Both the position numbers and the translations under genes were made by a program. A model generated the notes under the pieces. It was not told the DNA's origin. It did no database searches and saw only the letters and a program-made list of their open reading frames with translations. Shown in pieces: positions 31,063 through 42,929 of a stretch of 64,000 nucleotides of DNA. Source of the DNA: Piezodorus guildinii (lineage: Eukaryota > Arthropoda > Insecta > Hemiptera > Pentatomidae); NCBI GenBank assembly GCA_023052935.1, contig CM041293.1, positions 150,969,474 through 151,033,473 on the forward strand, in the 5' to 3' direction. Within the stretch, counting starts at the first letter, position 1, and every line of letters starts with the position of its first letter.

Positions 31063-31105
31063 ATATATTGATAAGCTATACTGTCTGAAATAATATAGTT
31101 CCTTT
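30188..31105. other. No gene; poly-A and (TA)n tracts
   Basis: A poly-A tract of about 30 lies at 30528-30556 and (TA)n at 31021-31059. No coding signal was found. Confidence 0.55.
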
Positions 31106-31310
31106 TAAAGTTTATTTATTCATTTAACGTCACCTTACGCTACTGTGCCTAATCGGACGATGCTACAGTGGGAGTTATAAATTTTGCTTATCCAGGTTTA
31201 ATTAGGATAGGGATCATAAACGAGTATTTGACGCTGCGCAGGTTCGGGATCACCTTTTTACGTATCCTTACGGAGGATACGTATTCCCATGAAAAAATCC
31301 TCAGTTGAGG
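31106..31310 (-). repeat. SINE-C, 5'-truncated
   Basis: On the plus strand it reads TTTATTTATTCATTTAACGT, CTAATCGGACGATGCTACAG, then CCTTACGGAGGATACG and CCCATGAAAAAATCC. It stops before the tRNA-like head. Confidence 0.75.
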
Positions 31311-32210
31311 GGTTTAGAAAGAGTTAGTGGAAACCAAAAATCACGACATAATTTTTTAAATATAGATATTAGATTTCACTATTCCTCTAAAAGAATAGTT
31401 TTAAAAAAAAAAAAATACATTCACAAAAATCGGTCATTTTCGGTGAAATACTCTAATATAAATGATCATATGTGTATGGATAGTTATAACATTATTTAAT
31501 CAATAATAGGAGATAATGTGGTAAGCAAATCATAGTGTTTGCTGTCCATAAATATTTTCCTTTACATTTTAGATATACGTAAAATGCATTGAAATACATA
31601 TCAAACCTCACTGTTGATTTAATTCACCACAATATTATTATGTTTATTATAAAAATAAAAATAACATTATTATAATAAATAAATTTTACTCCTCATAATA
31701 TAAGTAGGATTATCAATTATCAAAAAGTACTAGAATGTTTAAAAAAAAAAAAAACTTACTTTAAGTATGATTAGTCATTAGTCCCTCCTTCGATCTTAGT
31801 TGTTGTATCTGAAAAATAAATAGAATAAATATTATAGAACATTATTATTTACTATTCGTATTGCATTGAATTGATTCCACAAAATAAATATTGAAAAATT
31901 ATACAAAACATATAATAAAAGAAACAGTTTAAATGTTTTTCAAAATTGGAGCTTTTTATAACGCAAATATATTTACTGAGGTTGAAACATAAAAGGAATT
32001 TCCAAGATTTTTCCCACCACCATTAGCAGTTCTTTAGAACTTAAGTTTAAGGACTAATTTAATTTCTAAAATTGTGAACTGTTAATAATTACAACAAAAA
32101 AACTTCATTCAAAGTTGCCTTCTTCGTAATTCCATACTTGGGATCACATGAAAGGCTTCGAAGTGTGCTATTTAATTTTATGTTATAGGTTTTTGTTTCT
32201 CAAGTGGAAT
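31311..32210. other. No gene recognised
   Basis: A/T-rich with short A tracts; no repeated or coding segment identified. Confidence 0.5.
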
Positions 32211-32477
32211 ATTCCTCCTCTAGTGCGACAGGCCTTGTAGGCCCTTGGCCAAGTGGTGAAATCTCCTGGGAGAATTTACTTACCATGTTTCTCGATGAGA
32301 TTTTGTAAGATGCCGCCAGTAGGCTGACAGGTCCCACATACTCGGGGGAGAGGCTTTGAGTGAATCCCCATTTAATTACATCCCTATAAAAGTCCCGCTG
32401 GGACTAGGATTCGAACTTACAACCTTAAGCAAGCGAAACTATAGCGCTAGCCACTCAGCCACAGGCTCCCCTTTTTA
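32211..32477 (-). repeat. SINE-B, complete copy with TSD
   Basis: On the minus strand: GGGAGCCTGTGGCTGAGTGG, CTAGCGCTATAG, B-box AAGTTCGAATCC, then GGGGATTCACTCAAAGCC and GCCTGTCGCACTAGAGGAGG. The TSD AAGTGGAAT is at 32202-32210 and 32478-32486. Confidence 0.88.
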
Positions 32478-32515
32478 AAGTGGAATTTCTAAAGGTAAAA
32501 AACTAATTTCCCAAA

Positions 32516-33053
32516 AATACTAGCTTAGCCACATTCATATTTTCGATTGTTAGAGCCTAAAATACGAGGTTGGGAAGAAGAACAAAGAAATAATAACAAT
32601 AAAATAAATTTTAAAAAAATACTTGTATCCTTGCAACATAAGATATATTATTTTTCCACAGGTACATACTGGACTGATTTAGATATACTAAAAATGTATA
32701 AAGTTCACTTTCCCCACATAGACACTAGACTGCAAAATATGATGAGACACGTCATGACGTAATCACCACTTCATGATCTCCAGTTGCAGTAATGTTATAA
32801 AAATAAAGTAATTTTGCCTTAATAAAATTATATTATTGCAATAAATAAAATAATTATACAAAAAATAAATAAATTGGATATAATTAGTTGACCGTTGAAA
32901 ATCATAGAAGGAATTAGTCCGGGTGGCGGTCGATGAATGAAATAATTAGGGTTTTTTTTTTTCAGATTAAACATATACTAGTAATAATATCATAATGGTA
33001 TTAGAAAATGTTTTTAAAATATTCTTAAAGTAAATTTATATAATAGTGAGAAC
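32516..33053 (+). repeat. Duplicated segment D2 (partner of D1)
   Basis: Starts AATACTAGCTTAGCCACATT and ends TATATAATAGTGAGAAC as in D1, with few substitutions. Near its right side it includes the left arm of an inverted repeat (32904-32950). Confidence 0.8.
32662..32762 (+). CDS. Candidate short terminal exon within D2, unknown product
   Basis: A pyrimidine run and CAG (TTATTTTTCCACAG, ending 32661) precede a frame reading TYWTDLDILKMYKVHFPHID, TRLQNMMRHVMT, stop at 32760-32762. AATAAA motifs follow within about 50 bases. The same arrangement in D1 keeps the frame and stop, and the only length change there is one whole codon. The upstream sequence is also open back to about 32547 in this copy (LEPKIRGWEEEQRNNNN...), but not in D1, which favours the acceptor reading. 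I do not recognise the peptide. It could be a duplicated host terminal exon or part of an undescribed mobile element. Confidence 0.3.
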
Positions 33054-33589
33054 AATAATGGATAAAGTATATGGAATAAAACTGAATACCTCCCAACCAA
33101 CTTTTCCCTAATTATGATAAATATATTAAGACAGGAAACATAACTAGGTAACAATAATATAAAAAAAAAAAACACTTTTTAAGTTACAATCATTGACAGG
33201 TCATACAAGTTGATGAAAAAACAAAAATAAATAAATAAAAAATACAAGTTGGGATGAATTGTAAAAACGTTAAGAATTTATAAGTACATAAACAAATCAA
33301 AAAATAGACAAAAGAGTATACAGTGGGATGGACACGGGAAGCTGTGTTACTTAATAGAGTTTTTTAACATATGGCTATAGGTGGAGGAGATGCATTGTTT
33401 ATCTGTTTTGTGATTGACATGATTAGATTGAAGGTGGATGTGGACGGATTCACCAATGAGTCTTTTTTTATCATTTTATGATTATTTAACGTCCTGATGA
33501 TGACCACAATGGGGGTCGAAACAATGGCAAAAAATTAATGGTTGAAACTACCTAATTAATTCATCCACGCCATCCGGACTAATTCTTAT
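32904..33589. mobile_element. Inverted-repeat element with Penelope-like tail motif
   Basis: The left arm (32904-32950, GAATTAGTCCGGGTGGCGG) and right arm (33551-33589, complement of GAATTAGTCCGGATGGCG) are about 40-bp imperfect inverted repeats. Near the right arm lies CCTGATGATGACCACAATGG followed by GGGTCGAAACAATGGC. Interior A/T-rich and non-coding. The left arm is also present in D1 (from about 29455). Confidence 0.6.
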
Positions 33590-34295
33590 AAGCAAAAAAT
33601 AAGAAAAAGCTACTTATACAATAATTATAAAATGGAATAATATAAAATAAAAAATTCAAGAATTATATATTTTTCAACTTTTATTAAAAAATTTAAATGA
33701 GAAAGGTAAACCAATGTTATTATATTAAATAAAATATACAAGAACATAAAAATAAAAGGAGTCATTTTTAAAAATAAAATATGGTATTCATAAATCCAAC
33801 GAAATTTCTCAACGCTTAAAGATATGATCTGCGAAGCATATTTCTGGTGAATGTGAATACGTGCTTGTCTTACATCATGCTTGTTTCAAGGATCAAAGTT
33901 CGTACGACAAAGTCTGAATAGATCACGCACTTTTTCTCAGAGAGGATTTTAAAAGTTAACGACAGGTTGCGGACGTTAATACAGAAGATAGATTTAGTTA
34001 CTCGTGGCTATAAATAAAAGTCAAAAGCGAAAATCAACTCCGCGATGCAGAAATCGACCGCTCTAATCCGTCGGCGGGTGTGGACCTGACCTCAAGTGAT
34101 CAGAACTGGTCCGACGTGGGGCCGTTTGATATATCGAGACAGGTTCGGCAGTGGGTGGTGCATAATTATAAAAAATAGTCAGACGAAAACATATCGTTTA
34201 GCATATATAACAGCTCATGTTTGGAAATTCCTGACACTATATCCTATACTAAAATAGAAACGCAGTGTGATATAACCCAAATAACCTGTAATTAA
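33590..34295. other. No gene recognised; GC-richer patch at 34020-34160
   Basis: The patch CGACCGCTCTAATCCGTCGG...GTCCGACGTGGGGCCG is unlike its surroundings and could be an exon or promoter-proximal DNA. No frame is convincing. Confidence 0.35.
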
Positions 34296-34751
34296 TTAAT
34301 CCTGCCGATATCCGTATTTCAGTTAAGTATAAGGTACAGTACCTCGAAATGTGAATTATTTGCGTTTCTTTCTACTTTGTCAGTAGTTGAACTTATTTAT
34401 TTTGTTTATAAAATACCAATCTCAGAGAAAAAAATAAAAATCAAGGACCAACTTTATAGAATAAATATAAATTATTTTTACATATTTAAATTTACAGTGG
34501 GAAAAAATCACGATTTAGTAGCCAAATTCTCAGGATCTAAACAATATAAATTTAAAACTCATTTTTTAATTTATGAATATAAAATTTTCTCCATTAGTGA
34601 AAGTAAAAAAAAATATACTTCCATAACATCATTAGATATTTTAGAAATTAAATTATTAATTATAATTATTAAATTAGATATATTACATCATAGAAATTAT
34701 TTTAAGTTACTGATTAAAACATTTTTGTTGTATTTGACAAATGGATTCTAA
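34296..34751 (+). CDS. Unidentified 152-codon open frame
   Basis: Stop-to-stop open frame, longer than expected in sequence this A/T-rich. No ATG lies near its beginning; an acceptor-like CCGTATTTCAG ends at 34322, so it could be an exon starting LSIRYSTSKCEL. Later residues include VYKIPISEKKIKIKDQLYRI, GKNHDLVAKFSGSKQYKFKT and a leucine/isoleucine-rich end LLIIIIKLDILHH. Residues are biased to Lys, Ile, Phe and Tyr, as A/T-rich translation would give, so chance is possible. No family recognised. No neighbouring gene gives context. Confidence 0.25.
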   Translation, partial: LILPISVFQLSIRYSTSKCELFAFLSTLSVVELIYFVYKIPISEKKIKIKDQLYRININYFYIFKFTVGKNHDLVAKFSGSKQYKFKTHFLIYEYKIFSISESKKKYTSITSLDILEIKLLIIIIKLDILHHRNYFKLLIKTFLLYLTNGF

Positions 34752-35239
34752 ATAGGAGGTTTCAAATTTAAATAAATGACCTATTATCCGCTTCTATAGA
34801 TATTTCTGTGTTGGTGATTGCCGTGATTCAGAACTTTACAGGATTTATAAGATTATTATTTAAAGGTAAAAAATCGAAAAAATAATATATTTTTATAATA
34901 TAATATATCGAACTTAACAAAATAATATATTTTCGATACTTATCCTATGAATTTATATACATATTATTCCAATGGAACAACGAAAAGACAAATTACTTAC
35001 CTTAATTGGTTTTTAAAAAAATATGGCGTATCTGTTAAACGATATAACACTTATCGATTGCATTTGATCAATAAAATATTATAATGATATTTTATTACCA
35101 AATACCCTCTACGACATTAAGCCAAAAATGATTTTTTTTTTTTTTTTTAGCTAATATATGAAAAATTTGAGTCCGATCTTTTTACAATTATTTCAAATAT
35201 TTCTCGGGTTTAATAAAAGGTCAATTAAATCAATTGTTG

Positions 35240-35410
35240 TCTCTTTTATTACTACTTAAAAACTACAAAAGCATCGTTGTCCGTGACTGAAAGCGTTAAA
35301 AGCGATGGGCTTGGAGTTCCTATTTTCATAATTCGTGGTTTATTATTTTTAATACTTCAGTTACGGACAACGATGCTATTTTACTATTTGAAGTAATAAT
35401 AAGAATGAAA
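35240..35410. mobile_element. Fold-back (palindromic) element
   Basis: AGCATCGTTGTCCGTGACTG (from 35270) faces its near-complement ending at 35377. The arms extend outward imperfectly (TTATTACTACTTAAAAACTA against its partner) to about 50 bp each. A 64-base centre separates them. A MITE is likely; the TSD is unclear. Confidence 0.6.
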
Positions 35411-35596
35411 AAAAACATTATGCCTTTTGTCACACTTCGTGTATTTTAGAAAACTTGAAATATCTGTAAAAATATTCGACACAATTTTTTAATGTATAAG
35501 ATTTAAAAAAATTAAATTTAAAATATTCAAAAATTAAATAAAAGTTTTAAACATTTGGTTGTAGTTTTTCCTTTATGTTGTAAAAACAAAACAAAA

Positions 35597-35732
35597 AAAA
35601 AAAATATATATATAATATATATATATATAATATAATAAATATATAATATATATATATATATAATTTATATATATATATATATAATATATATATAATATGT
35701 ATATATATATAATATATATAATATATATACAA
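35597..35732. repeat. (TA)n / TATAATATA low complexity
   Basis: Continuous TATA-rich tract. The open frame across it encodes only Tyr/Ile repeats and is not a gene. Confidence 0.9.
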
Positions 35733-37174
35733 TTACACATACATTTATAATCTTGAACATAATAATGTTTATGCTTTGACCATGGGTTTAATTGAGGGAT
35801 GATTTTTATTGTAAAAGTTAACTGTCAACGGCGTTAAGGGTTAAAGGAAATAAAAAGAAACAAAATATTTTTAAAAGTATCATGATTATGGCTAATATAA
35901 GAGCGCAAAGAAAAAAAAAAAATAGTTACAATAGGAATACACAAACGTGAAGTTGATGATTTTTTTTATTCTCCTTTTTTATTTACTAGGACATTTCCAT
36001 CCATCAAAGCAACTAAAGATTTCTGTTTTATTTGATTTGCATTTTATTACCTTAACTCTTTGACCTCAATAATTTATTTATTTATGCTTTGTTTATTATC
36101 TTTTTATTATACTTCTCAATACTTGCTTTTATAGTTTCCAAGAAGGTTTTCAGAGCAGGCTTGAATTACGACAGTTAATAATTTAATTACATTTATATTT
36201 TAAGATGAGTTTATTACTAGGAGTAGGGATTTAAGATTATTTATACTTCATAGAGGTAATAATACATATTTTTAAAGATTTTTTGTACAATTTAAATTTA
36301 ATTTGCTTAACGTTTCACATAAAATTAAGGGTTTTTCTTTTGTACGTTTCATAAATAAATTATGTTGACTGAGAATCCAAAATAAGAACCATTTCGCTGA
36401 ATAACAAATGGAAAATTACATAAACTAAGCACCATTTCTTTCAGTAATTAAAATAACATGTACGTAACTTTACCAGTAAAATCCTTCATAACTGACAGTC
36501 AGAAGTTTAATTATAAGAAAGGTAATTTTCACAAAGAGAGTTTTTTTTTTTTTTTGTTATTCTGTTATTTCTCTAAATTGCCTTCCTCAAAGTAATGATA
36601 GTAGTTTTTTTTTTGTTGCCTACAGTTTAATTATATTTAACATCCAGCACGGCACGATCAATATTATTTTTTCAGAAATACTTTCATTGATTTTACATTT
36701 TCAATCAATAGCTTTTTTCAATAGGTGATGCATCTCTATGTCAGGATGGAGAAGGCGTTCATGAATATTCCTATCATGTTAAGAGATAAAATGGCCCTTA
36801 TTGTCATTCCTGTCAGTGCCAACGATATGAAAGCCTTAGATAGCACTGCGTAGGTCGGTAATTAATTATTAATAAGTTATCGGTTAAGTAGGTTTCGACT
36901 GTCTAGTCCAATAACAGAAGTAGGCTGTTATCTATACACGTAGCCTATTTATTTATTTAATTATAATTTTTAAATTCTTACTGATTCAGTTATTACTACC
37001 TATTTAAACACATATATATTTATTAATTTTCTAGTTTATCTTGTTTCTATACCTTCAGTTGAGATGAACTGAGAGGAACAATCTACCAAGAAGTATTTAT
37101 GTAGCCTACCTAAATTGTAATCCATAACCTTTCCCATCTGTTTAAAATACACCAATATTTAATCCCATCGTTGT
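35733..37174. other. No gene recognised
   Basis: A/T-rich, unique within the window. Poly-T at 36541-36555. Nothing coding on either strand. Confidence 0.5.
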
Positions 37175-38065
37175 TTACTTTCACTTACTATATATAGTAA
37201 GGGAAAGTATTGCTTTCGTGAAAATTTTCGAATTCCAGTTTTTAACGGAAATGCACGTTTTAGGGTCCCCTGAGTCCAAATAACCCGAAAAAGTTTTTTT
37301 TTTTTTTTCCCGCAAAAAGGTGTGTGTGTGGTAACTCCTGGGCGGAAACAAAAAGTCCTATGAAACTGAAATTTCATATTTAAGACAAATATACGCACGA
37401 GACGTTACAAAACATTTTTCATCAAAATAAGCTTACCAGAACACCAGTTTATACTATGCATTTTGACGTTTTTTTCGATTTTTTCCAAAACGGTTATGAC
37501 GATTTCGATTAAACTGGCAATATCAATGTAAAATTTAATAGGCTTTAATATCATGTAGGTTTCATTCTGATTAAAATAGTCTGACACGGCTTAAATGCCA
37601 ATATTTCAAGGTACTCTCCCCTAAAGTACCTTTAATTTTGAAGATTCTATAAAAATAACTATATTATCTTGTTAGCATTGATAAATAACAGCTAAATATG
37701 TAATTTCAGCGAATTTGAAAAAAAACTAAAGGAGAAAACTGAACAAATATGTTTTTAATACAAATTTTTGTTTTGTATTAAAAAATAAGAACAGTAATAT
37801 ACATGTATGATATACCGTTTGAAAGCTAAAGATTTTGGAAACCATTTTATCTTATACACAAGCTTTAAGTTAAAAGCGGTGATGAAAGCTGATATTTTAA
37901 ATAATAATATAATCGATTTTTTAATAAAACACATGTTTCTATAGAAATTTCATTTAATTAATTATTTAATGGTTTTTAAATCAGTTTTATCTCTTACTGT
38001 ACTTGAAAATTTTTTATAGATTTTAAAACGGAGGCAAGTGAAAGTCGTGTGTTGCAAGCACCAGA
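37175..38065 (-). mobile_element. Family H, full-length
   Basis: The right-end hairpin TTACTTTCACTTACTATATA / TAGTAAGGGAAAGTATTG begins at 37175. GTGTGTGTGG lies at 37321. The body landmarks are intact. The left end GGCAAGTGAAAGTCGTGTGT then TGCAAGCACCAGA ends at 38065. Confidence 0.85.
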
Positions 38066-38339
38066 TTTCTTTTCACTTATTCAATACAGTCCACTAGTTC
38101 TAGCTGCCACTTGATGTGGTCCTAATCATTCTTCATAATGATGGTTAGACCAAAAAAATATAATTATTTATTTATAACGTGCAGTTCAGTGGTTTTCGGC
38201 TACTTTAACTACTAGACTAGCTCTAATCTTCCATTAAAAAAAGACCATAATATTAAGATCCAAATAAACGTCGAATCTGCACGTATTCTCGCGAATCAAA
38301 ATCTTCAGCGTGTCTTAATAAAATTATCCTTTACGACCT

Positions 38340-38455
38340 AATTGTTCTGAATGGCACGAGCCAGGTACTATTTCATTCTATGATAAACTCCATTTCCATT
38401 ATAATCAGCCAGCTTCAACTCTTGCTTCCTCTTCGATTCCTGATAGTCCAGATAC
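38340..38455 (+). pseudogene. Jockey LINE, small thumb fragment
   Basis: GGCACGAGCCAGGTACTATT...GATAAACTCCATTTCC...TCTTGCTTCCTCTTCGATTC matches the ARTRYHSFHDKLHS...SILASSSIPD stretch of other copies. Both ends are lost. Confidence 0.65.
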
Positions 38456-38546
38456 AACCCATCAGTATACGAAACCAACCATACAAAAATATCTTTAGTG
38501 ATAATAATAATGAAAATATAGATCAATCCATCAAAAATCATTTAGA

Positions 38547-38612
38547 CTATGCCGCTCAACATTCTTGATTTTCATGATATTTTTACCAGTTAACCACTAT
38601 CCGTTCTGTTTT
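38547..38612 (+). repeat. Short repeat next to family H (partner 40858-40920)
   Basis: CAACATTCTTGATTTTCATG followed by ATATTTTTACCAGTTA is nearly identical at both places, each close to a family H copy. Unclassified. Confidence 0.6.
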
Positions 38613-38652
38613 CTACACTTTTCCTTCTTTATGAAAACTTTTTTTTTTTTTT

Positions 38653-39417
38653 ATTATCACTTATAAATGAACCTATAAATGAAACATATAATAAGATAAA
38701 GTATTGCGATCGTACAAATTTTGGAATCCGAGTTTTCACCGGAAATACGCGTTTTAGGATCTCCTGAGTCTAGATGACCAAGTCCCGCAAAAAGTTTGTG
38801 TATGTGTGAGTGTGTGGTAAGTCTATCGCGAAAACTAAAAGGTGTCCGAAACTGAAATTTCATATTTAAAACAATTATATGCTCGAGATGTAACGCAACA
38901 TTTTCATCAAAATCAGCTTACCAGAAGAGCCACTTTATATCATGTATTTCGCACTTTTTTAGGATTTTTCTAAAAAACGGTCCTAATGATTTTGATTACA
39001 TTCGCTAAATCGATATAAAATTTAATTAGCTTTAATATAATCTAGGTTTCGTCCTGAATGTAATAGTAAAAGACGGATAAATATACAATCTGTACGAATA
39101 CGATAACGAAATAAAGGGTAGAGAGCAAGAATATTTTTTTATGCAATTTTTGTGTTTTTGAATATAAAAACAGTAATATAGACATATAATATACCGCTAG
39201 AAAGCTAAATATTTTAGAAAAAAATACTATACAAAAAATTGTAAATGTTAATGGAAAGTAATTAAACGGCGATTAAACTAAAGGATTATCATAGATAATA
39301 ATATAATATATAACTTAATAAAATATAATTAATTTTTTAGCAATTTTTTTTTTTTTTGACAAATCTCTAAATGTTATTAAAATTGGTGAAGAATGTGAAA
39401 GTCGTGTGTGCACCAGA
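38653..39417 (-). mobile_element. Family H, copy with disrupted hairpin
   Basis: The right end TTATCACTTATAAATGAACC is diverged. GTGTATGTGTGAGTGTGTGG is at about 38797. The body is shortened, and the left end GTGAAAGTCGTGTGTGCACCAGA closes at 39417. Confidence 0.75.
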
Positions 39418-39910
39418 TTTTTTAAACATATTTCATTCAACTCTCTACTCAAATAATTCTCACTGTCAGATCCAAATTCGAAAACTACTTAATCGGAATA
39501 AAGTGACTTGACATACAAGACTTTTAAAAACTTAATAAGCATTATTTATTTTTTATCTTAACTGTACCATGTTAATTAGGCGATCAAACTTGAAATAAAT
39601 GGCGATTTATTTAAAAATAGTAACATATATTTATTCAGTTTGAATTTCAACGTTTGTTTTACATTCGCTGAGATATAAAATACAATGAAAATACATTAGC
39701 CGAAGAGAAAATGCAGTCGTTAAAGCGATAAGTTGGGTGTCAACGGGAGGAGTGTGTAGATTATTCAATAATACTCCACTGCATTCGTCCGAGGTCAGGA
39801 TAGGCTATTGTTTCTTTTATCCACAGATGTAATAGCACACCTTCTGAATTTCATTAATACACGTGTCGTTTACTAAGTTATCGTATACGAAACGAACACA
39901 ATACAAAAAA
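39418..39910. other. No gene recognised
   Basis: A/T-rich spacer between two oppositely oriented family H copies. Confidence 0.5.
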
Positions 39911-40800
39911 TCTGGTGCGGGCAACACACGACTTTCACTTACCTCCATTTTTAAAATCAATGAAAGAATTTTCAAAAACAGTTAGAGATAAAAATACGTG
40001 AAACTATTAAGGAATTAAGTAAATTGAAATTCTATAGAAAAATGTGTTTTATTAAAAAATCTATTATATTATTATCTTAAATAATCAGTTAGTTTTATGT
40101 TCATTTCATCACTCTCTATTAACTTATAAAAGCTTGTGTATGAGATAATATTTTTTTCTAAAATCTTTAGTTTTCCAACGGTATATCATACATGTATATT
40201 ACTGCTCTTATGTTCAAAAACGAAAAATTGCACTAAACAAATATTTTTTCTGTTTTCTCCTTTAGTTGGGTATCAAATTTATTCATTTATATATTTACCT
40301 GTTTTTCATCAGCGTTAACAAGATAATATAGTTATTTTTATTGAATCTACAAATTTAAAGGTACTTTAGGGGAAGTGCCTTGAAATATCGGCATTTAAGC
40401 CCTCTCAGACCATTTTAATCAGAATAAAACCTATATGATATTAAAGCCCATTAAATTTTACATCGATATAGTGAGTTTAATCAAAATCGTCGGAACCGTT
40501 TTCGAGAAAATCGAAAAAAGGTGCAAAATGCATGTTATATTGTGCCTCTTCTGTTAAGCTCATTTTGATGAAAAAAGTTTTTTCACGTTTCGGGCGTATA
40601 GTTGTCTTAAATATGAAATTTCAGTTTCATAGGACTTACCGTTTCCGCCCGGGAGTTACACACACACAGACAGTCCCGCAAAAAGACTTGGTTATTTGGA
40701 CTCAGGGGACCCTAAAACGTGTATTTCCGTTGAAAACTGGAATTCGAAAATTTTCACGACCCCAATACTTCCCCTTACTCTATATAGGAAGTGAAAGTAA
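39911..40800 (+). mobile_element. Family H, full-length
   Basis: Left end TCTGGTGCGGGCAACACACG then ACTTTCACTTACCTCC. Short CACACACACAGACAG at about 40660. The right hairpin CTTACTCTATATAGGAAGTG has one paired change. Ends GAAAGTAA at 40800. Confidence 0.85.
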
Positions 40801-41413
40801 AATGTCTTTACTGTTTATAATAAGATAAATATGGATCTATCTTTTAGAAATCGTTGAGACCATGCCGTTCAACATTCTTGATTTTCATGATATTTTTACC
40901 AGTTAGCCTCTATCCTTTGCTGCATAAAAAAAAAAATAAATAAATAAAAAAAATAATTAGCCATATGGACTGCTGATAGAAAAAGAAACATATTTAAAAT
41001 TCTCAATCTGCTCTGTGGAATTTCGTTGGAAAGAAGAGAAGGTTTGTAGAAGTATATTATGTTGAGAATGCAAGTTTGTTATGATTGTTTCATTTAGTTG
41101 TAAAAAATCATCACCTTGTAGAGATATATAGAACTGAATTATGTCATCGTAATCTGAATGTGACTAGAATGTGTGGCTCGTTTTGTATTCATAAGTAAAC
41201 AGTATGAGTTTGTGGTACGTACACATAGCACATTTTTTGTTGATGGACCTACCATTTGTGTCATGTAAATTCGGACATTTAAGAATTTGCTATATAACTG
41301 TATTAATATATTGATCTATTTGTCAAAGAATAAAATGAGTCGCTCTTTTTTTGTCTATTTGTCTTTGACTTTTTCCCTTCAGTTCTTTACGGCCCTTATT
41401 TTCTCTACATCTT
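40801..41413. other. No gene recognised
   Basis: Holds the partner of the 38547 repeat (40858-40920), a short A/T tract, and otherwise nothing identifiable. Confidence 0.5.
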
Positions 41414-42360
41414 TTTCATTTATTGAAATTTACAACTGTACTTCAAAGTACAACAAGTAAATGTGACAAACGATAGAGGATTGTCAGGAATTGAAGAGGA
41501 AGAAAGTATTGAAACAAGAGGATTAGGGTGGGAATGGAGTTTGTCATGAAAGGAATGGTATCTAGATCGGGCCAAATCAGCAACATACGGAACATTGAGG
41601 TCTTCATGGATAAGTTTATTCGTGACAAAGTAAGGATCATTGAGGATTTTACGAAGGATTTTGGACTGTAGGGATAGGATACGGGAAGAATTCGATGGTT
41701 TAGTAGAGCCCCAAAGCTCTACTCCGTAAGTCCATATCGGCCTTATGATAGTTATATAGATGAGTCTTTTGTAGTTAAGTGGAAGATTAGAACGTTTGTC
41801 TAGTAAGCGTTGAAGTAGTCGAAAACGTCGTGCAGTTTCTTGTCGTTTCAGTCCTGTGTGAGAGTTCCAAGTAAGGCGTTTGTCAAGGTGCAGTCCTAGA
41901 TATCGAATCTGCTCAACCGGGACAAGAGGAGTATTATTGAAGGAGACAGTAGGGCAGGATCGACGAAGGGTAAAGGTTATTTGGTTGGATTGTTGGCAAC
42001 AAATTTTTATTCTCCAGTTCTGACACCGTAACTCAAGGTCTCTGAAGTGGGATTGGAGAGTTTGAGAGGCAATAGTTGGATCAGTATTGACTGATAACAC
42101 ACAAGTGTCATCAGCATAAGTAGAAAGGAAAGTGTTAGGATAGGAAGGGATATCAGCTGTATAAACTGTGTAAAGAATGGGTCCTAGGATACTGCCTTGA
42201 GGAACACCAGCAAACTGACTAAAATGGATGAATAGGAATTATTATGATTGACTTTGAAGGATCTGTCAGTGATGTAGGACTGGATAATAAGGAAGTATGT
42301 TGGAGGAGGAATTTGCGGAGCTTGTAAAGCAATTCTGGGTGCCAGACTCGGTCAAAGGCC
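41414..42360 (-). pseudogene. Jockey LINE RT copy, about 0.95 kb, with TSD
   Basis: The 12-bp TSD TCTCTACATCTT (41402-41413, 42361-42372) bounds the insertion exactly. On the minus strand it starts GGCCTTTGACCGAGTC (A-F-D-R-V-W) and crosses GVPQGSILGP. It then has intact YADDTCVLSVNTDPTIASQT (catalytic YADD near 42110) and an uninterrupted frame through VEQIRYLGLHLDKRLTW and PIWTYGVELWGST to NPLVSILSSSSIPDNP (about 41465). One short deletion follows the WRIKI block (ICCQQSNQITF). After that the frame diverges and runs out at 41420. Lacks the endonuclease and N-terminal RT. Confidence 0.93.
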
Positions 42361-42929
42361 TCTCTACATCTTGAATGTTGCCATTTTAATCATTCTCTGT
42401 TTTAGAAGATTGATTCGTCTATAAAAGTTTAAAATTTATTTTTATTTCTTATATCTATATCGCTGAGAGCTATTCACAGACAGGACATGTGACGTCATAA
42501 TGTCGGTAACGAGAAACTGTAACCTGAAATGATAAATTTTTCTTGCGAAAAAAGCGTAAAGAAGTTTTCAATTCAAAAATTTCTGACTAATACTTTTAGT
42601 TTGGCAGCCATTTTTAGGCAGCTTCGCGCCTGAAAATTGTATTGGGAAAACCTTTCTAACTCTAGTAATTTTGAAAATATCAAAACAAAAATTAACAATA
42701 TGATAAGATTAGATGATTTATTGTAAAGACAAAAATGTAAAGCACGCACATTTTTGTCTTTACAATAAATCATCTAAATAGTCAAGAACGTGGTTTAAAA
42801 AATACCAAGAATTATTACAAAAAGAGACTTTTAGCTTTTTAAAAGTTTATAAAAGAAAATAGGGAAATTTTAGAACATTCTTTTAAACATCGCAATACTT
42901 TTTGTCGTGCTTAAAATATCATAAACAAA
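42361..42929. other. No gene; contains a perfect 30-bp hairpin
   Basis: 42709-42738 (TTAGATGATTTATTGTAAAG...) and 42748-42777 are exact reverse complements with a 9-base loop. No coding; isolated palindrome. Confidence 0.8.

Noticed and set aside
35547..35732. 61-codon Tyr/Ile-rich frame
   Set aside because: Direct translation of a (TA)n tract.
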